From Capsicum annuum (Eukaryota > Streptophyta > Magnoliopsida > Solanales > Solanaceae), in the NCBI RefSeq assembly GCF_002878395.1, contig NC_061118.1, positions 88,759,910 through 88,823,909 of the forward strand: DNA of 64,000 nt, written 5' to 3'. This document shows, in pieces, positions 45,690 through 58,124 of the stretch. Positions within the stretch are counted from its first letter, which is position 1. Each line of letters opens with the position of its first letter. The notes under the pieces are model-generated. The model worked only from the letters and a program-made list of their open reading frames with translations, was not told the DNA's origin and searched no databases. The position numbers were made by a program, and so were the translations under genes.

Positions 45690-46900
45690 ATATTAGAAGC
45701 CCGAGAACCCAATTATCAACCTCCACCCCTAAATTTGGGACAATCTTTTTTTAGATGCTCTAGGCTACCACGTTTATAGTAAAACCTAGGAACCATTATT
45801 TGCTGAAAGTATCCCAAAATAACTAGAATGAGCATAGTGACTTGAGAACCTCTAAGAAACTCCATGGAAGTTCGATCCTAAATTAAAGGAGTCTCACTCA
45901 GAATATCAACCCTCAAATGCCTAAAGAGCAACACAAACTGGTCTATTACATTTAGGATGAAAACCTTTCCTGAAGGAAACCTACCTCAATATGAGGTACC
46001 ACTACACTGAATAGAAGTATAGGACAATTTATCCCTCAAGTTCCAAAACCCCTTATGATACATGAGCCTAAAATCCTTGGCCGCATTGACCAATCTTTGA
46101 AAATTAGCTTTGGATGGGCTGTCGAAACACTATCTCTAAAATTTGAAAGACCAAACACCTCATAAATTTATGAATCCTCCCAATCTCATCTGGCAAAATT
46201 ACTAAGGTGTAGCGAAAAAGTATAGTCGCAAATCTGAAATACCCTCCAAAGTTAGATGTTGAACTAATGCCTCTGTTTTTCCCTCAAACTATGACAAAGA
46301 AACCGATCAAGAAATGCCTGAGTAAGTAACTATGAAGTCATAGATAAAGATCCTATAGGCCTAAAATCGACATAAGTACACCACCACAGATTGGTAAGAA
46401 CTCATTTGAAGACTCGTATGATCAAACCCGTAGGACTCCACCAGCTCCAAACTCTAAAGACTTTTATGGTAACTCAGTAAAAACTCATAACCATCTTTAC
46501 TTTGTCTAACCTAAAATTGAGATAGATCTATCTTCTTAAACCTCAAAAACCTCTTCTACTCCTCATTAGGCATCATCAGTCAAGCAACACCTGGTTGCTT
46601 CTATGCCCGATAAATACATACCATCATATATAGTTGTTACAATTTCTAGTTGGTTCGCTCAGCCCTGGAAAAGGAGTTTGATCCCCAAATCTAGTTTGTG
46701 AACCATGTGGAGAACTAGGCAAACCACTTTTCTATGCCATACCATCCAATAGACCCAACATAAGATCTAAGGAATCCTAAAATACCAAAGTAGCTACAAA
46801 CTAAGGTAGATTCTTGGGCACAACTACTTAACTAGAATTTGATCATCCCCATTCTTATACTCACATTCAGGAAATTCTGCTATAGCTGGGACCCAAGAAC
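45690..46900 (-). pseudogene. gag: Tekay gag (element G), heavily decayed
   Basis: Fragments of the capsid region (QAFLDRF..S, with Leu-rich segments about 46330-46270) and, near 45800-45740, a knuckle that reads YYKRGSLEHLKKDCP where relatives have CFxCGxxGHxxRDCP. Many stops and shifts. It lies about 300 bp downstream of the primer site at 47190, in correct order for a minus-strand Tekay element. Confidence 0.65.
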
Positions 46901-47063
46901 CTGCCTGAGCAACTATCTGTAATGGGCTTCAAATCTCTCTCTAAATTGGAATGAGTCCTCAACAACTGTGAGAGAACTAAAGAAGAATATTAGTAATTTA
47001 TGAAAGCAATCTTCACATAATAAGAAACAAGAATGGAATTTTCCTAAAGTATTGTGTCCTCTC

Positions 47064-47169
47064 GAAGATAGATAATGAATGTCTCTGCATCGATCCGCAA
47101 GACTCTGCCTATACTTGAAGATAGATAATGAATGTCTCTGCATCAATCCGCAAGACTCTAACAGTACTT
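47064..47169. repeat. 53-bp tandem duplication
   Basis: gaagatagataatgaatgtctctgcatc[g/a]atccgcaagactct starts at 47064 and again at 47117. It lies in the leader between primer site and gag of element G; near identity of the two units suggests a recent event. Confidence 0.9.
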
Positions 47170-47189
47170 GTGAGACCAATGAACCTAGT

Positions 47190-47202
47190 ACTCTAATACC
47201 AA
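47190..47202 (-). other. Primer binding site of element G (initiator Met tRNA type)
   Basis: Minus strand tggtattagag, adjacent to the LTR end tgtcacgg; a one-transition variant of tggtatcagag. Confidence 0.7.
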
Positions 47203-47204
47203 CT

Positions 47205-47691
47205 TGTCACGGTCAAAACTTAAGTCATGATGGCACCTATCTCACCCCTCATGATAGGTTAGCCAACCCAATACTCAAATAATAATAATTAATTAAGTAC
47301 ACAGAAGAAGTAAAGTAAAGATAAGTCATAAATAAAACCACACAAATAACTCGATAAAGAAGCACAAAAAGAAACAAATACCACCAAAATTCACAAAAAA
47401 ACAAATAAAAGCTTCCAATGAAAGAATCAGTACAAAAAGGAATTCAAACTATCTTGAAACAAAAAAAACAATAGTAATAGAATACAGGAGATTCAATAGG
47501 CATTGGTCAATCAGCTGCTACCTTTAAAACTCATTGTACATAATCCCTAGCAAAGAAGTCCATCTCAATGTCTAGGGCCAAATAACTAAGCACATGTACA
47601 AAAAATGCAAAAATAAACATGTGTATGTACTAAACCACATGTACTCAGCAACATCATACTGATCTTAATTCAAAGTGATGGCGAGAACCAC
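47205..47691 (-). repeat. LTR copy 1 of element G (partial)
   Basis: tgtcacggtcaaaacttaagtcatgatggcacctatct... is the U5 end next to the primer site. It runs 487 bp, then stops where an equivalent sequence begins again at 47692. Confidence 0.7.
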
Positions 47692-49963
47692 TATCACGAC
47701 CTAAAACTCAAGTCATGAATGGCACCTATCTTAATCCCCGAGATAAGTAAGTCAACCCAACATACAACCAATAGAAGTTAAAAAAATATATGGAAGAAAT
47801 AAATTAAAGATAAATATCAAGTAGAATCATACAAATAACTCGATATAGTAATATGAAAGAATGAAAACACCCCCAAAATATGGATGTCCAAGTACAAACC
47901 TCTAATGATAGAGCAAATACACAGGATGTCTTAGTATCTTGAATTATGTAAAAACAATAGTAAACTAAAAGGAAGAGATTTAGTAGGAACTGGATCAATA
48001 AACTGTTACCTCTGAATCTCAATAAGAGTAATCCCAAGCAAAGACTTATTCTCAACATTCAGGATCTAATGGCTCGATATCTGTACATAAAGTGCAGAAT
48101 AAACAAGTGTGAGTATCAAACCTTATGTACTCAGCAACATCGTTGATCAAACATAATTCAAAGTGATAGCAAGAGCTACCTAACTCACCCCAAACTAACA
48201 CAACCCAATAATCCTGAAAACATGAAAGACACACCTAGGATAACAAGTAAACATTAACAATATCCAATCAACACTATACAAGTTCATAACTCCTCAAATT
48301 AGAATAAAATTAACCAACTCCTTAATTACTAATCACAACAATAATTGTGAAACCAAATGTGAGTTATGACATGAATGTAAATGATATAATATAATACCAT
48401 AGTATACATCTGATGCTCTATATAGCTAATTGGGATCCATGGTGGACTTGCTTATATACCCTATCAGATCCATTTCCCATTGGGTACACCATTAATAATC
48501 CACTCAAAACCATTTCCCATCAGGTCACAAATTAATAATCCACTAGGAACGCTTCACTATTGGACATGCAAATCAAAATCATTAAAAATTCACGAGGAAC
48601 ACTTTCCTATCGGCATGTAAGTAATTTTCAAATCATTTTTCTCAAAACCATCCCAATAACAATATAGTGATATCAATATGAGTGAGTATACATGCTTTAC
48701 TGTGATAAGAGAAAATAAAATATCTAAATTCTGGCACACATAGCCATAAAAAATTCAAAAACACTGACTACAAGACCAACCACCAAGACCAATAGAATCA
48801 TTATTTTAATGTTCACACAATAAGTAATGTGCCAATAATAAGAGAAAATAGTCCAACCAATTAAATTATTCATTTTAATCCTTTATAAGAATACCAGCAC
48901 CCACATAGATACTCATTATCTCATTTATACGGTACCCCTATCATTGCATTACTTCTTATACAAAGAACTAACACATAAACACTTTAAGAAAAAGTCACGA
49001 AAAGTCTTAACTTGCCTTAAGTAAAGTCTAAAAAGTCAAACAGAAGCTTTACCCTTTTGAAGAGCCTCCAAATGAGCCCAGTTTGATCATACATATTCTC
49101 TACAAGAAAATAAATTCATAGACACCTATATTGTCAAACTTAAATTCTGAGTCCAAAAAGTCAACCTTGAGCCCCCAAAGCCAAAATTGAAATTTTATTT
49201 GAAAATCACATTACTCATAGCTTAAGGAGTTCGAATCTAAAATTTTATCAAAAAAGAGAAAAAATCAATTTTCAAACCAACAAAATACTATTTCGTTACT
49301 TTATCTCAACCCCACCCCTCCCCCCACCTATCCTTCTAAATTTCAATATGGAAAAATAAGATTTGATGATGAAATAACAAATAAACTATTGAGAAATGTA
49401 TAAAAATTGTATAAGAATCACACCCAAAAAATAATTGAAAATTACCTTTTGGATCTCCCAAAATCGAGTCCCCACGCTTCAAAAGTTGAGATACTACCTT
49501 TTGGAATTGACCATTGGAACTTACCCAAAACCCCATCTACACAAATCAGAGATACTACTACACCAAAAGTGATTTTAGAGTCAATAAAATCGTCAAAAAA
49601 TCAAACATATGCTTTTATCAATGAATTTTGACCAAAGTCATCTTATGCCTTAAACCTCCAACTTCCCAAACAACTATTCAAAATTTATTTGAACTTTTTG
49701 GGATCCAAACCAAAGGACCTACTTACTCAAAAATGATATTTTGGAGCTAACAAAATTAATGAAATTTTGATACAACCTCAAAATATAGACCAAAGTTAAT
49801 CATACCAACTCTAGAACCATCCAAAATGATTAACGTATCTAAAACCCAACCAATAATCTCGAGAACCCCATACCCACATAGATGCAAATGCCATAAAGCA
49901 ACTATGAGGAGGGGTAAAGTGGTCAAAATATATAAAAAAAAATTAATCACTATGAGAGTTTAA
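47692..49963 (-). repeat. LTR copy 2 of element G (about 2.27 kb)
   Basis: tatcacgacctaaaactcaagtcatgaatggcacctatct repeats the start of copy 1, and collinearity continues to about 48170. Beyond that it is longer, contains a ~40-bp repeat (48470-48640), and ends near gagtttaaca, 49963. No coding sequence. Confidence 0.6.
48470..48645. repeat. ~40-bp repeat in LTR copy 2
   Basis: ccatttcccat / cgcttcactat / cactttcctat words start at 48470, 48510, 48550 and 48600, each followed by a tcnggt...aattaataatccac module. A similar pair is present in copy 3 near 50300-50380. Confidence 0.75.
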
Positions 49964-49984
49964 CAACCACCTAAAATACTACTA

Positions 49985-50570
49985 ACAACTATATTCTCGA
50001 ATACCTCTCAATCAGGTGAGCCACACCTATTTTAGCAATTTTATAACAATAATATGAAAATAACACTGGGAAAACTCCATAACTCCTTGAATTGGAACAA
50101 AAGCAACAAGTCATTTAATTATGGTTTCCAGCAATAACAGTAGCATTCAAATATAAAGGATGAGATGAATGCAATATAATGTGGTATATGCAACAATATA
50201 CACTTGTTGCCCTATATAGCTTTCTAGGACTCACGAGGCACTTTTGAGGTATATATAGCATCTCAAAATAGTTTATCATCAAGCATGTAAGCCATGAATC
50301 CACCAGGAACCATTTCTTATCAGGATATCAAAATACTTCTATCCATCATGTAAATTAAGATCAATAAAATCCACTTAGAAATATCGTGTATGCAAATTAT
50401 TTTCAAATTATATTTCTCAAAAATTATGTTTTTGACAATGTTGTGATATTGATACAAATATGTACGCTGATAAAAGGAATAGAGATATTTCAACCCAGGC
50501 ACACAAGACCATGATCAACTCAAAACCTTTAAACTCCATCACAACTTGGGATAACTTTTCGAAGAAGTTC
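49985..50570 (-). repeat. LTR copy 3 (partial)
   Basis: The segment with aataacagtagcattcaaatataaaggatgagatgaatgcaatataatgtgg and ccctatatagctttctaggac parallels 48340-48440 of copy 2. It is cut at about 50570-50585, where the integrase of element B begins. Confidence 0.6.
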
Positions 50571-50584
50571 CTCATCTAAATCAC

Positions 50585-51485
50585 CTTCACCTTCTCCCTA
50601 GCCTGGTAAACCATATTGGGACCAAACTTGTCCGCCTTAATAATCTCAAACCAACCAATAAGAAATTTATACCTTCTACCATACAATGCCTCAAAAGGGG
50701 CCATACAGATATAAAATGATAGTTATTGTTGTAAGCAAACTCTACCAAAGGTAGATGATCAACCCAATTTCCACGTTAATCAATCACATAGGCCCAGAGC
50801 ATATCCTCTAATGTCTGAATAGCTCTCTTCTCTTGGCTATTCGTCTGCGAATGGAAAGCAGTACTAAGACTCACCTTAGTCCCCAACGCTCTCTGAAAAA
50901 CTACCAAAAATGAGACATAAATTATGTGTCACGGTCAAAAATAATTGAAAGAGGCACCCCCCATGCAGCTTCACAATCTCCTAAAGATACAGCTTAGCAT
51001 AATCCTCCACCGAGAAGGTAGTCTGTATTGGAAAAAAGTACACAGACTTAGTCATCATATCCATGATGACCCAAATCAAATCATATTGAGTTTGAGATCG
51101 AGGAAGACCAGTAACGAAGTCCATATTGATCACTTCCTATTTCCATTCGGGCAAATTGATTTCATGATAAAACCCTCCTAGCCTCATGTGTTTAACCTTA
51201 ACCTGTTGACACATCATACACTTGGCCATGAAATCAGCCACATCCCTCTTCATGCCATTCTAATAATAGATCTCCTTAAGATCATGATACATCTTGTCGA
51301 GTTGGGATGAACAACATAGCATGACTCATGTGCCTCAGCCAAAATCCTTTTTCATATTTTGTCGACATTAGGAACATACAACCTTCCTTGGTATCATAAA
51401 GTACCATCACCACTGATCTCAAACACCACTACCTTTTGCCCACCAATATCACTCTTGATTTTTATAAAGATAGGATCTAGAACTT
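50585..51485 (-). pseudogene. pol: Tekay integrase (element B), 3' truncated
   Basis: Minus strand shows EAHESCYVVHP (zinc-binding N-domain), GTKVSLSTAFHSQTNSQ, TLEDMLWAYVID and WVDHLPLVEFAYNNNYH. The frame is broken by many stops, and the second-Asp block is not readable. It ends at the EKVKVI segment that precedes the C-terminal domain; chromodomain and 3' LTR are absent, replaced by LTR copy 3. Confidence 0.82.
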
Positions 51486-51489
51486 GTTT

Positions 51490-52040
51490 CTTCTTAATCT
51501 CTGCACCAAGAGATGATCAAACCACTTCTTGCACCACCATACCATAATCCTTGGAGTTTAAGAGATGAACTCCAAGGTTTGCAAAACGGTGAATATCCTT
51601 CACTAATTCCTGCTTGTTTTCCTCCACATGAGCCAAACTCCCAATGAATAACCTGTTAAAAGCATCAGCAACCATATTAGCCTTACCTGGGTAATAGTGA
51701 AGACTCATATCATAATTCTTGAGAAACTCAATCCATCTTCTCTGCCTAAGATTAAGCTCTTTCTGGGTGAACACATACTGTAGACTCTTATGATTAGAAA
51801 AGATATCTATGTTAACACCATACAAATAATGCCACAATAATTTCAAAGAAAATACAACTGCCAACATCTCTAAATTATGAGTAGGATAATTTCTCTTATG
51901 TACCTTCAATTGCTTGGAAGCGTAGGCAATCACCTTCCCATGCTACATCAACACACAACCAAGACCTACCCGAGATTCATCGCAATAAACCACAAACCTA
52001 TCATTGACTTTCGACAAAGTCAAAATAGGAGCTGAAGTTA
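51490..52040 (-). pseudogene. pol: Tekay RNase H (element B), catalytic Asp changed
   Basis: A 138-codon open stretch begins [16 protein letters not shown], has [17 protein letters not shown] (Glu), and [14 protein letters not shown], where the family has IFSDHKSLQY: the catalytic Asp is Asn (a G-to-A change). [17 protein letters not shown] follows. It lies between RT and integrase. Confidence 0.87.
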
Positions 52041-52089
52041 ACTTATCCTTTAACTTCTTGAAACTCCTTTCACAATCATCTGACCAAGA

Positions 52090-52990
52090 AAACTTGACCT
52101 TCTTCTGAGTCAACTTAGTCAAAGGAGCAGCTATCGACGAAAAGCTTTCAACAAACTATCTATAATACCCGGCTAAACCCAAGAAGATCTAAATATCAGA
52201 TGGAGTCGTGGGTCTAGTCCACTTCTTCACCACAACAACCTTCTACGGATCCATCATGATCCCCTCACTAGAATAATATGACCCAATTAAGTTGCAGCGT
52301 TCAATCAAAACTCACACTTAGAGAACTTGGAATATAACTGTTGTTCCTTTAAGGTTTGAGACACTACATGGAGGTTATTAGCATTAACCATCTTGATCTT
52401 CGAATAAACTAGAATATCATTAATGAACACAAAAACAAAAAGATCTAAATACTAACGAAAAAACTTGTTCATCAGATCCATAAATGCTGCCAGAGCATTA
52501 GTCAATCCAAATGACATTACCAAAAACTCAAAGTGCCCATACCGAGTATGAAAAGCTATCTTAGGGATATCCACTTCCCTAATCTTTAGCTTATGGTACC
52601 CAGACCAAAAATCTATCTTAAAAAAGAACCTGGCACCTTGCAATTGGTCAAACACATCATCTATCCTTGGAAGAGAATATATGTTCTTGATTGTCACCTT
52701 GTCCAACTACCTATAGTCAATGCACATCCAAAGGAAACCATCCTTCTTGCACACATACAACACCGGTGCACCCCAACGAGATACACTAGGATAAATAAAC
52801 CCCTTATCCAGAAAATCCTTAGTTGCTTCTTGAGTTCCCTTAATATAGCTGAAGCCATTCTATATGGAGGAATATAAATTAGACGAGTGTCCAAAATTAA
52901 ATCAATACCAAACTCTATTTCCTTATTCGAAGGAACACCAAGAAGATCATCCAAAAAGACCTTTAAAAACTCATTAACCACTGAAGCTTA
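52090..52990 (-). pseudogene. pol: Tekay reverse transcriptase (element B), FINDI box
   Basis: Blocks: [18 protein letters not shown] (52981), then in other frames the [34 protein letters not shown] and [16 protein letters not shown] segments (52706-52460). A stop is followed by [17 protein letters not shown]. The catalytic FIDDIL box has become FINDIL, again G to A. Same family as element A but an independent copy. Confidence 0.88.
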
Positions 52991-53139
52991 CTAGAAAGAA
53001 ATACCTTTCGAGTTACAATCCTTAACCCGGACCATGTGATAAAGACACCTTATAGAGATTAACCTCCAAACTCTAAGATAAGAAATAAACCTCCCCTAGG
53101 AGGTAAAGAAACACCATTCCACTCTATAACCGGTTCACC

Positions 53140-53480
53140 AGGGAACTAAAAGATAACTTTATGGGTCCGACAATTAAAGGACGCATAATAAGTGTGCAAC
53201 CAATCCATACCCAAAATGATATCAAAATCCACCATATCTAACTCAAAAATGATCCACCAAGATCTGCTTGCCACCAATAGATACCACACACCCCTATAGA
53301 CTCTCTTAGCAATAAACGATTCACCTACAAGGATAGAAATAGAAAAAGGATTCAAAATAACTTTTAGATATAAACCAAAAGGTATAGCCATATAAGGAGT
53401 CACATAGGGGAGAGTGGACCCCGGATCAAGAAAACAATATATGTTACGAGAGAAAAGTTGTAACATACCAGTAACAACAT
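53140..53480 (-). pseudogene. pro: Tekay aspartic protease (element B)
   Basis: An open stretch of 106 codons contains FLDPGSTLPYVTPYM (active site intact), IAKRVYRG and MVDFDIILGMDWLHTYYA. It is better preserved than the copy in A, where the Trp of GMDW is a stop. Confidence 0.87.
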
Positions 53481-53559
53481 CAACTTATGCCTCAGATTTT
53501 TTATTGAGACGTTAAAGCATACAACCTGTTCTTACCAACACTAGAAATAGGAGCAGTAA

Positions 53560-54774
53560 CAGAAGCAGATGCAACACCACCATGAGTAGGAGCAGAAAAT
53601 AAAGCCACAAGAACCTTATTTGCCCCTGTAGCAACCTTATTAACCAGATAATCCCTGGGTCTTTGGTCTGCTTGGCCCCACTTGAAAGATTTGTCCTTTT
53701 TTTATCGCAATAACACCGATGAGAACGACCACAGAATAGACAAAGAGGGCATGAAAAAACTGACTGAGCTCTGCTTGCCAGAGATTGGGTACCCTATACC
53801 CAAAAATTATCACCACGATAATGACACCAGTTGCCCAAATGGTAAAGAGTACTAGCAGAAGAGTAAAAACCATAACTCTTCCACTTATTTTTTGACCATT
53901 TGCCATCATCTCGGCCACCCTAAGACTGAGTACCTCCCTAGTCAGAAAACATGTTCCTCTTACCCTGCCTGTCTCCAAACTCTATATGTTTCCTCTTTCT
54001 ATCCTCTACTTGTTGCATATGACAGTCAACTTAGAGATATATATATCTTTAATCAGCAAGGTAGTATTGCTCTCTAAAATCAAATAGTGATTCAACCCAA
54101 AAGAGAACTTCCTCATCCTTTCCCCTATGTCAACCACTAAATTAGGAGCATGCCTTTACAATTGCTGAAACTTCAGAGCATATTCCTTGACAGACATTCT
54201 CCCCTGCTTGAGGTTCACAAACTCCTCCATCTTTGCTTTTCTCAACTTTTGGAGAAAAAAACAATCTAAAAAGGCCTTAGAAAAAGTTTACCATAAGACT
54301 GATTCTTCCATATTACCCTAATCCCTGTCCCACTCTTTGTACAACTGATATGCAATCTCTTTGAGCTAATAAGCTACAAAGTTTACCCCCTCCACATTGG
54401 TAGCCTACATCACCCAAAATACCTTTTCCATTTCATCTAAGAAGCCATATGTATCCTTCTCTACCTTCATTCCAAAAAATAGGAGGACTCATTTTCATAA
54501 ATTAGCCAACACTTATGGCCTCAACAGAAAAAGCACTATTCATACCCCGCTCATCCTGAGCACCTACTATTTAAGCAATAATATGAACAGACTGATAGAA
54601 TTTCACATTAGTTTTCTCTTTTTGAGGATGAATACCAGAAACTAGTGGAACTCTAGATCTATTAGTGATAAGATCATGAGATCGAAGATGAACCCCAGAA
54701 GTAGGATGCACCCCTTCAACATTACCCCCAGATAGAATAGAAGAATTTTTTTGTGTTCTGGATCTACGAGGCAT
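53560..54774 (-). pseudogene. gag: Tekay gag (element B)
   Basis: Starts MPRRSRTQKNSSILSGGN at 54774 with an intact ATG, about 200 bp after the primer site. The first 69 codons are open, with GVHPTSGVHLRSHD and VPLVSGIHPQ. Beyond that stops and shifts accumulate; capsid pieces (SPPIFW, FEGLFRLFF-like) and a degenerate knuckle near 53720-53650 are recognisable by alignment to element A. Confidence 0.82.
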
Positions 54775-54969
54775 GATCTGAAAGATGAACAAATAAAGAT
54801 TAGAGAAGATTCCAGGACTGAGACTCCAAGCTTGAAAATAAAATACCAAGAAATTGAAACATTCCTAAATGCCTTGTAGTCTCTCCTTTATGAGTGTGGC
54901 ACACTACACACCTCTAAAAGAGAATATACTCCACATGACTTTGTGGACTCTCAATTGACCATGAACTTA

Positions 54970-54982
54970 GGCTCTAATACCA
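54970..54982 (-). other. Primer binding site of element B (initiator Met tRNA type)
   Basis: Minus strand tggtattagagcc, three bases after the LTR end cgtgtca; one C-to-T change from the canonical site. Confidence 0.8.
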
Positions 54983-54985
54983 ATA

Positions 54986-55440
54986 TGACACGACCTTTCT
55001 TAGGCCTTATTGTAATGGGCATCCCAAGACTGACCAGGATTGGAGCCCACCCCCATTACCTAACCCAACCTCCAGCCGCCTACCCTAAGTTGGCTGAATT
55101 TTAAGCATGTGACAAGATAGTATAATAGCTCATATAAAGACTTTGGGAATAGATGGAAACCATGATCGACCCAACCTAGTCTAACCATTCTATACTAATA
55201 ATACATTTATACCCAACCAAACCAAAACAAGGGCCAAAACCAAGGATGTTCCAAAACATAATATAATTAATCCCAAAATAAAATATGATGGAATAATGAG
55301 AAATTATGTTCAATGATGCCAGCCTCAATAACAATACCAATACTAAGGCTGACACCTATATTGATCCCACTCATTCCAACCATAGAAATACCACAAAGCC
55401 TCTAACTAAGAGAGTAATGAAATTCGATTGGGACATGCTC
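54986..55440 (-). repeat. 5' LTR of element B, U5 part only
   Basis: tgacacgacctttcttaggccttattgtaatgggcat on the plus strand is the inverted LTR end matching A (1091-1128). About 450 bp remain, including the gcctcaataacaataccaa and aaagcctctaactaagag blocks. It then gives way to Athila LTR sequence near 55450, so U3 is lost. Confidence 0.65.
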
Positions 55441-55449
55441 CAAATAATG

Positions 55450-55969
55450 TTCCAACTTTTGACGAAATATTTTACTTCTTTTAAAAGGTATAATTATGTG
55501 TTTTTAAGCAACGTTTGTTGTATTTAATGTTAGATTTTAGTATTTTCAGGTCAAGAACTTAGTTGAAGGGATAACTTGGAAAATAGAAGAAACGAGAACA
55601 AAAGGGAGAAGGGGAAGAATGGATAACCCAAGTGATGGTCCAAGTGATGGAACGTCAGACCTCTGATGGACCGTAAGCCTGAGATAGAAATTGGTCCCCT
55701 GAGTGATCAAGCGATGGTCCAAATGATGGACCATCAAACCAGTGATGGCCCCATCAACTTGGTTGCCACCCCTTAATAGAATGAAGAAGATTTTGTTAAC
55801 AAATCAAAACCCCCATTTACTCTGAAACCTTCGATCAATCATCCATTAATAATCATAAGACTTAATTAGCTTAGTATTCCCTGCGGGATTTGACCCTAAC
55901 CTCATTGAGTTCTATATTTGACGATGACCTCTTACACTTTCTAACGAGAGTTGTAATTTGAGTAAATCA
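55450..55969 (+). repeat. 5' LTR of Athila element E (start uncertain)
   Basis: Lies upstream of an Asp-type primer site and ends at gtaaatca (55969). It carries two ~79-bp-spaced units with agtgatggtcca / gatggaccatca words (55631 and 55710). The left boundary to element B's LTR is placed at about 55450 by change of sequence type only. Confidence 0.55.
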
Positions 55970-55974
55970 AATTT

Positions 55975-55992
55975 TAGTGCCATTGTCAAGAA
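55975..55992 (+). other. Primer binding site of Athila E (Asp tRNA type, decayed)
   Basis: tagtgccattgtcaagaa aligns to tggcgccgttgtcgggga with all differences being G to A or C to T. Confidence 0.65.
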
Positions 55993-56164
55993 ATACGATT
56001 ATCGATTAAGTTTATGAGTATTAATTAACATTTGGTAAAGTTCCTAATTTTACTTTTATTTGTTGTTTTTGTTCATTACAGGATCTTTATTTTGTATGCC
56101 AAGTATGAGGAGGTCAGGAGAACCATTATTACCATATCATCCAAAACCTTAATTAATTAGAAAA

Positions 56165-57330
56165 ATGGAAGATCATCAAGAAGTAGATAGACTAGCCGCC
56201 TTAGCTAGATATCAATTGAATCAACAAAATAATAGTCAGCCAGCTCGTGTTCCTAACCTATTTGAGGTTAACTTAGGAGATGATGATCTGATTGACCCTG
56301 TAAATAGGAGGTATGCTAAGAATATAATTGCGACAGTGAATAAGAATCGAGCATCTAGAGGAAGAGTAAACCACCAACCTACTATAAAGTTTGTAGTTGA
56401 TGAGGAAGATGACATAGATTTGGATAAGGTGGGTGCCATATGAGCAATTATTCCACTACTATTAGCACCAGGAGTGAAGTTCAACATCACAAGCACCATG
56501 ATACAGTTGCTTAACCTCAAAGAGTTGTTTGGTGGACTTTCAGGGGACGATCCAAATATGTATTTGGTGAACATCATCATCATCTGCAAATCTTTAACAA
56601 CCTTGGAGTTGGACAGAATGTAATTCAATTGTGGTTAACTTATTATCTTTGTATGGGGAGGAAACAATATGGTTGAATGAATTGGCTCTCGATTCTAAGA
56701 AAAACTAGAGATAATTGAAAGAAGCTTTCCTAGAAAGGTTATTTTCGCCTTCTAGGATGATATAGTTGAGGGACAAGACTAGAAACTTTAGGCTGTTACC
56801 AAATGAGGCACTCCATGAGACTTGGATGAGATTCAAGAAGAAGTTGATACAATACCCCAACCACAAGATGACCGATGAGCATTTAATAGAGATATTCTAC
56901 AGAGCTTTAAACTCTATCACTAAACCAACCATAGATAATGTTGCGGAGGGAGCATTCATGGAGCTTACTTTCAGTGAGGCTGCAAATATGTTGGAGAAAT
57001 TGACTAAGACAAGTAGATCTTGGCATACCAAAGATTCTGTAGTAGCAAACTTTACTACGTCTAGTGGTATATCTGCGGAGCAGCAAAGCGCGACTAAGAT
57101 ATGGCGCACATGAAGACCTAGATAGATCTTTTCACAAAGAATTTATAATCTAGGAAAACTAAAAAGGTGAAAGCCATTGGGTCACAAGGTAGAGTTGATT
57201 CTGATTTTGATCCTGAGGAGAAAGCTAATTATCTAAACAACCAGAGGGGTTTCCGAGGCAATAGCTAAGGGAATCAAGGTCAGACTTATTATGATAAATC
57301 TTGTTATAGATATCGTGACCAAGAGAGCTA
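56165..57330 (+). pseudogene. gag: Athila gag (element E)
   Basis: Starts MEDHQEVDRLAALARYQL at 56165, after a 170-bp leader. The N-terminal part is open to 56443. Capsid motifs include NLKELFGGLSGDDPN (about 56515), then in another frame NFRLLPNEALHETWMRFKKK and EIFYRALNS (56790-56915) and ANMLEKLTKTSRSW (56985). Stops are frequent between 56620 and 56770. The knuckle region is not clear. Order and motifs fit Athila. Confidence 0.82.
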
Positions 57331-57339
57331 GAAAAATAA

Positions 57340-58124
57340 GAATGACAGGAGTGGATTGTATGTGTCTCCTAGAAATTATGATAGTGTTGCTACTAGTTCA
57401 GGTAAGATATCCATGGAGGATATGATAGAGAAATTATTGAAAGGGGTGGAGTCAACTATTGCTAGTGTGACAATAATAAAGGGTGACTTATCCTCTATAA
57501 GTCAGTTGGTCGATTCATATTCAACTTTAATAAAACAGCTGGATCAGTAGATGAACCAACTTTTAGTGACACTTAATCAGAGAAAGAGTGGTACTTTGCT
57601 GAGTGACACTGCACAAAACCCTTGGAATAATGGGTTTTGTATGGAAATTATTACCCGCAATGGTAAAGTATTACCAGGCCCTTGTGTGGGCAAGCCTGTG
57701 ATTAATGATGTAGTAGAGTTGAATGAGGAAGCATAAGAAGACCATCCAGTAGAGTCTGAGAAGCTGGATATTGATGAAACTTCATCTAACCATCAAAAGA
57801 CTGATGAGTTAAAAAAAGATAAAGGAAAGGAGGGAGAAGTAGTGGTTAAAGTAATGACAAAACCACTTTTTCTATTTCCTCATCGATTAAAGAAAAAGAT
57901 AGATGGCATGAAATTTAGCAATTTTATGGCAATGCTAAAATAGTTGACTATGAATGTTCCCTTGGTGGAGGCACTGGAACAAATGTCTGGCTATCCTAAG
58001 TTCATGAAGGATCTTGTCACAAAGAAGAGGAAGGTAAGTTATGAATCGGTGGACAATCTTCACCATTGTAGGGCCATTTCGATAAGATACTTAGCGCAAA
58101 AGAAAGTGGATCCTAGAGCATTCA
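57340..58124 (+). pseudogene. Athila gag-protease linker (element E), interrupted by a solo LTR
   Basis: Contains NGFCMEIITRNGKVLPGP (57625-57680), a Glu/Lys-rich stretch, KVMTKPLFLFPHRLKKK, and VPLVEALEQMSGYPKFMKDLV (57950-58015), the conserved block just before protease. It is broken at VDPRAF by the solo LTR whose target duplicate is 58120-58124, and resumes at 60851. Confidence 0.82.
58120..58124. repeat. Target-site duplication ATTCA (left copy)
   Basis: ATTCA at 58120-58124 is repeated at 60851-60855, directly flanking the solo LTR. Confidence 0.9.
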
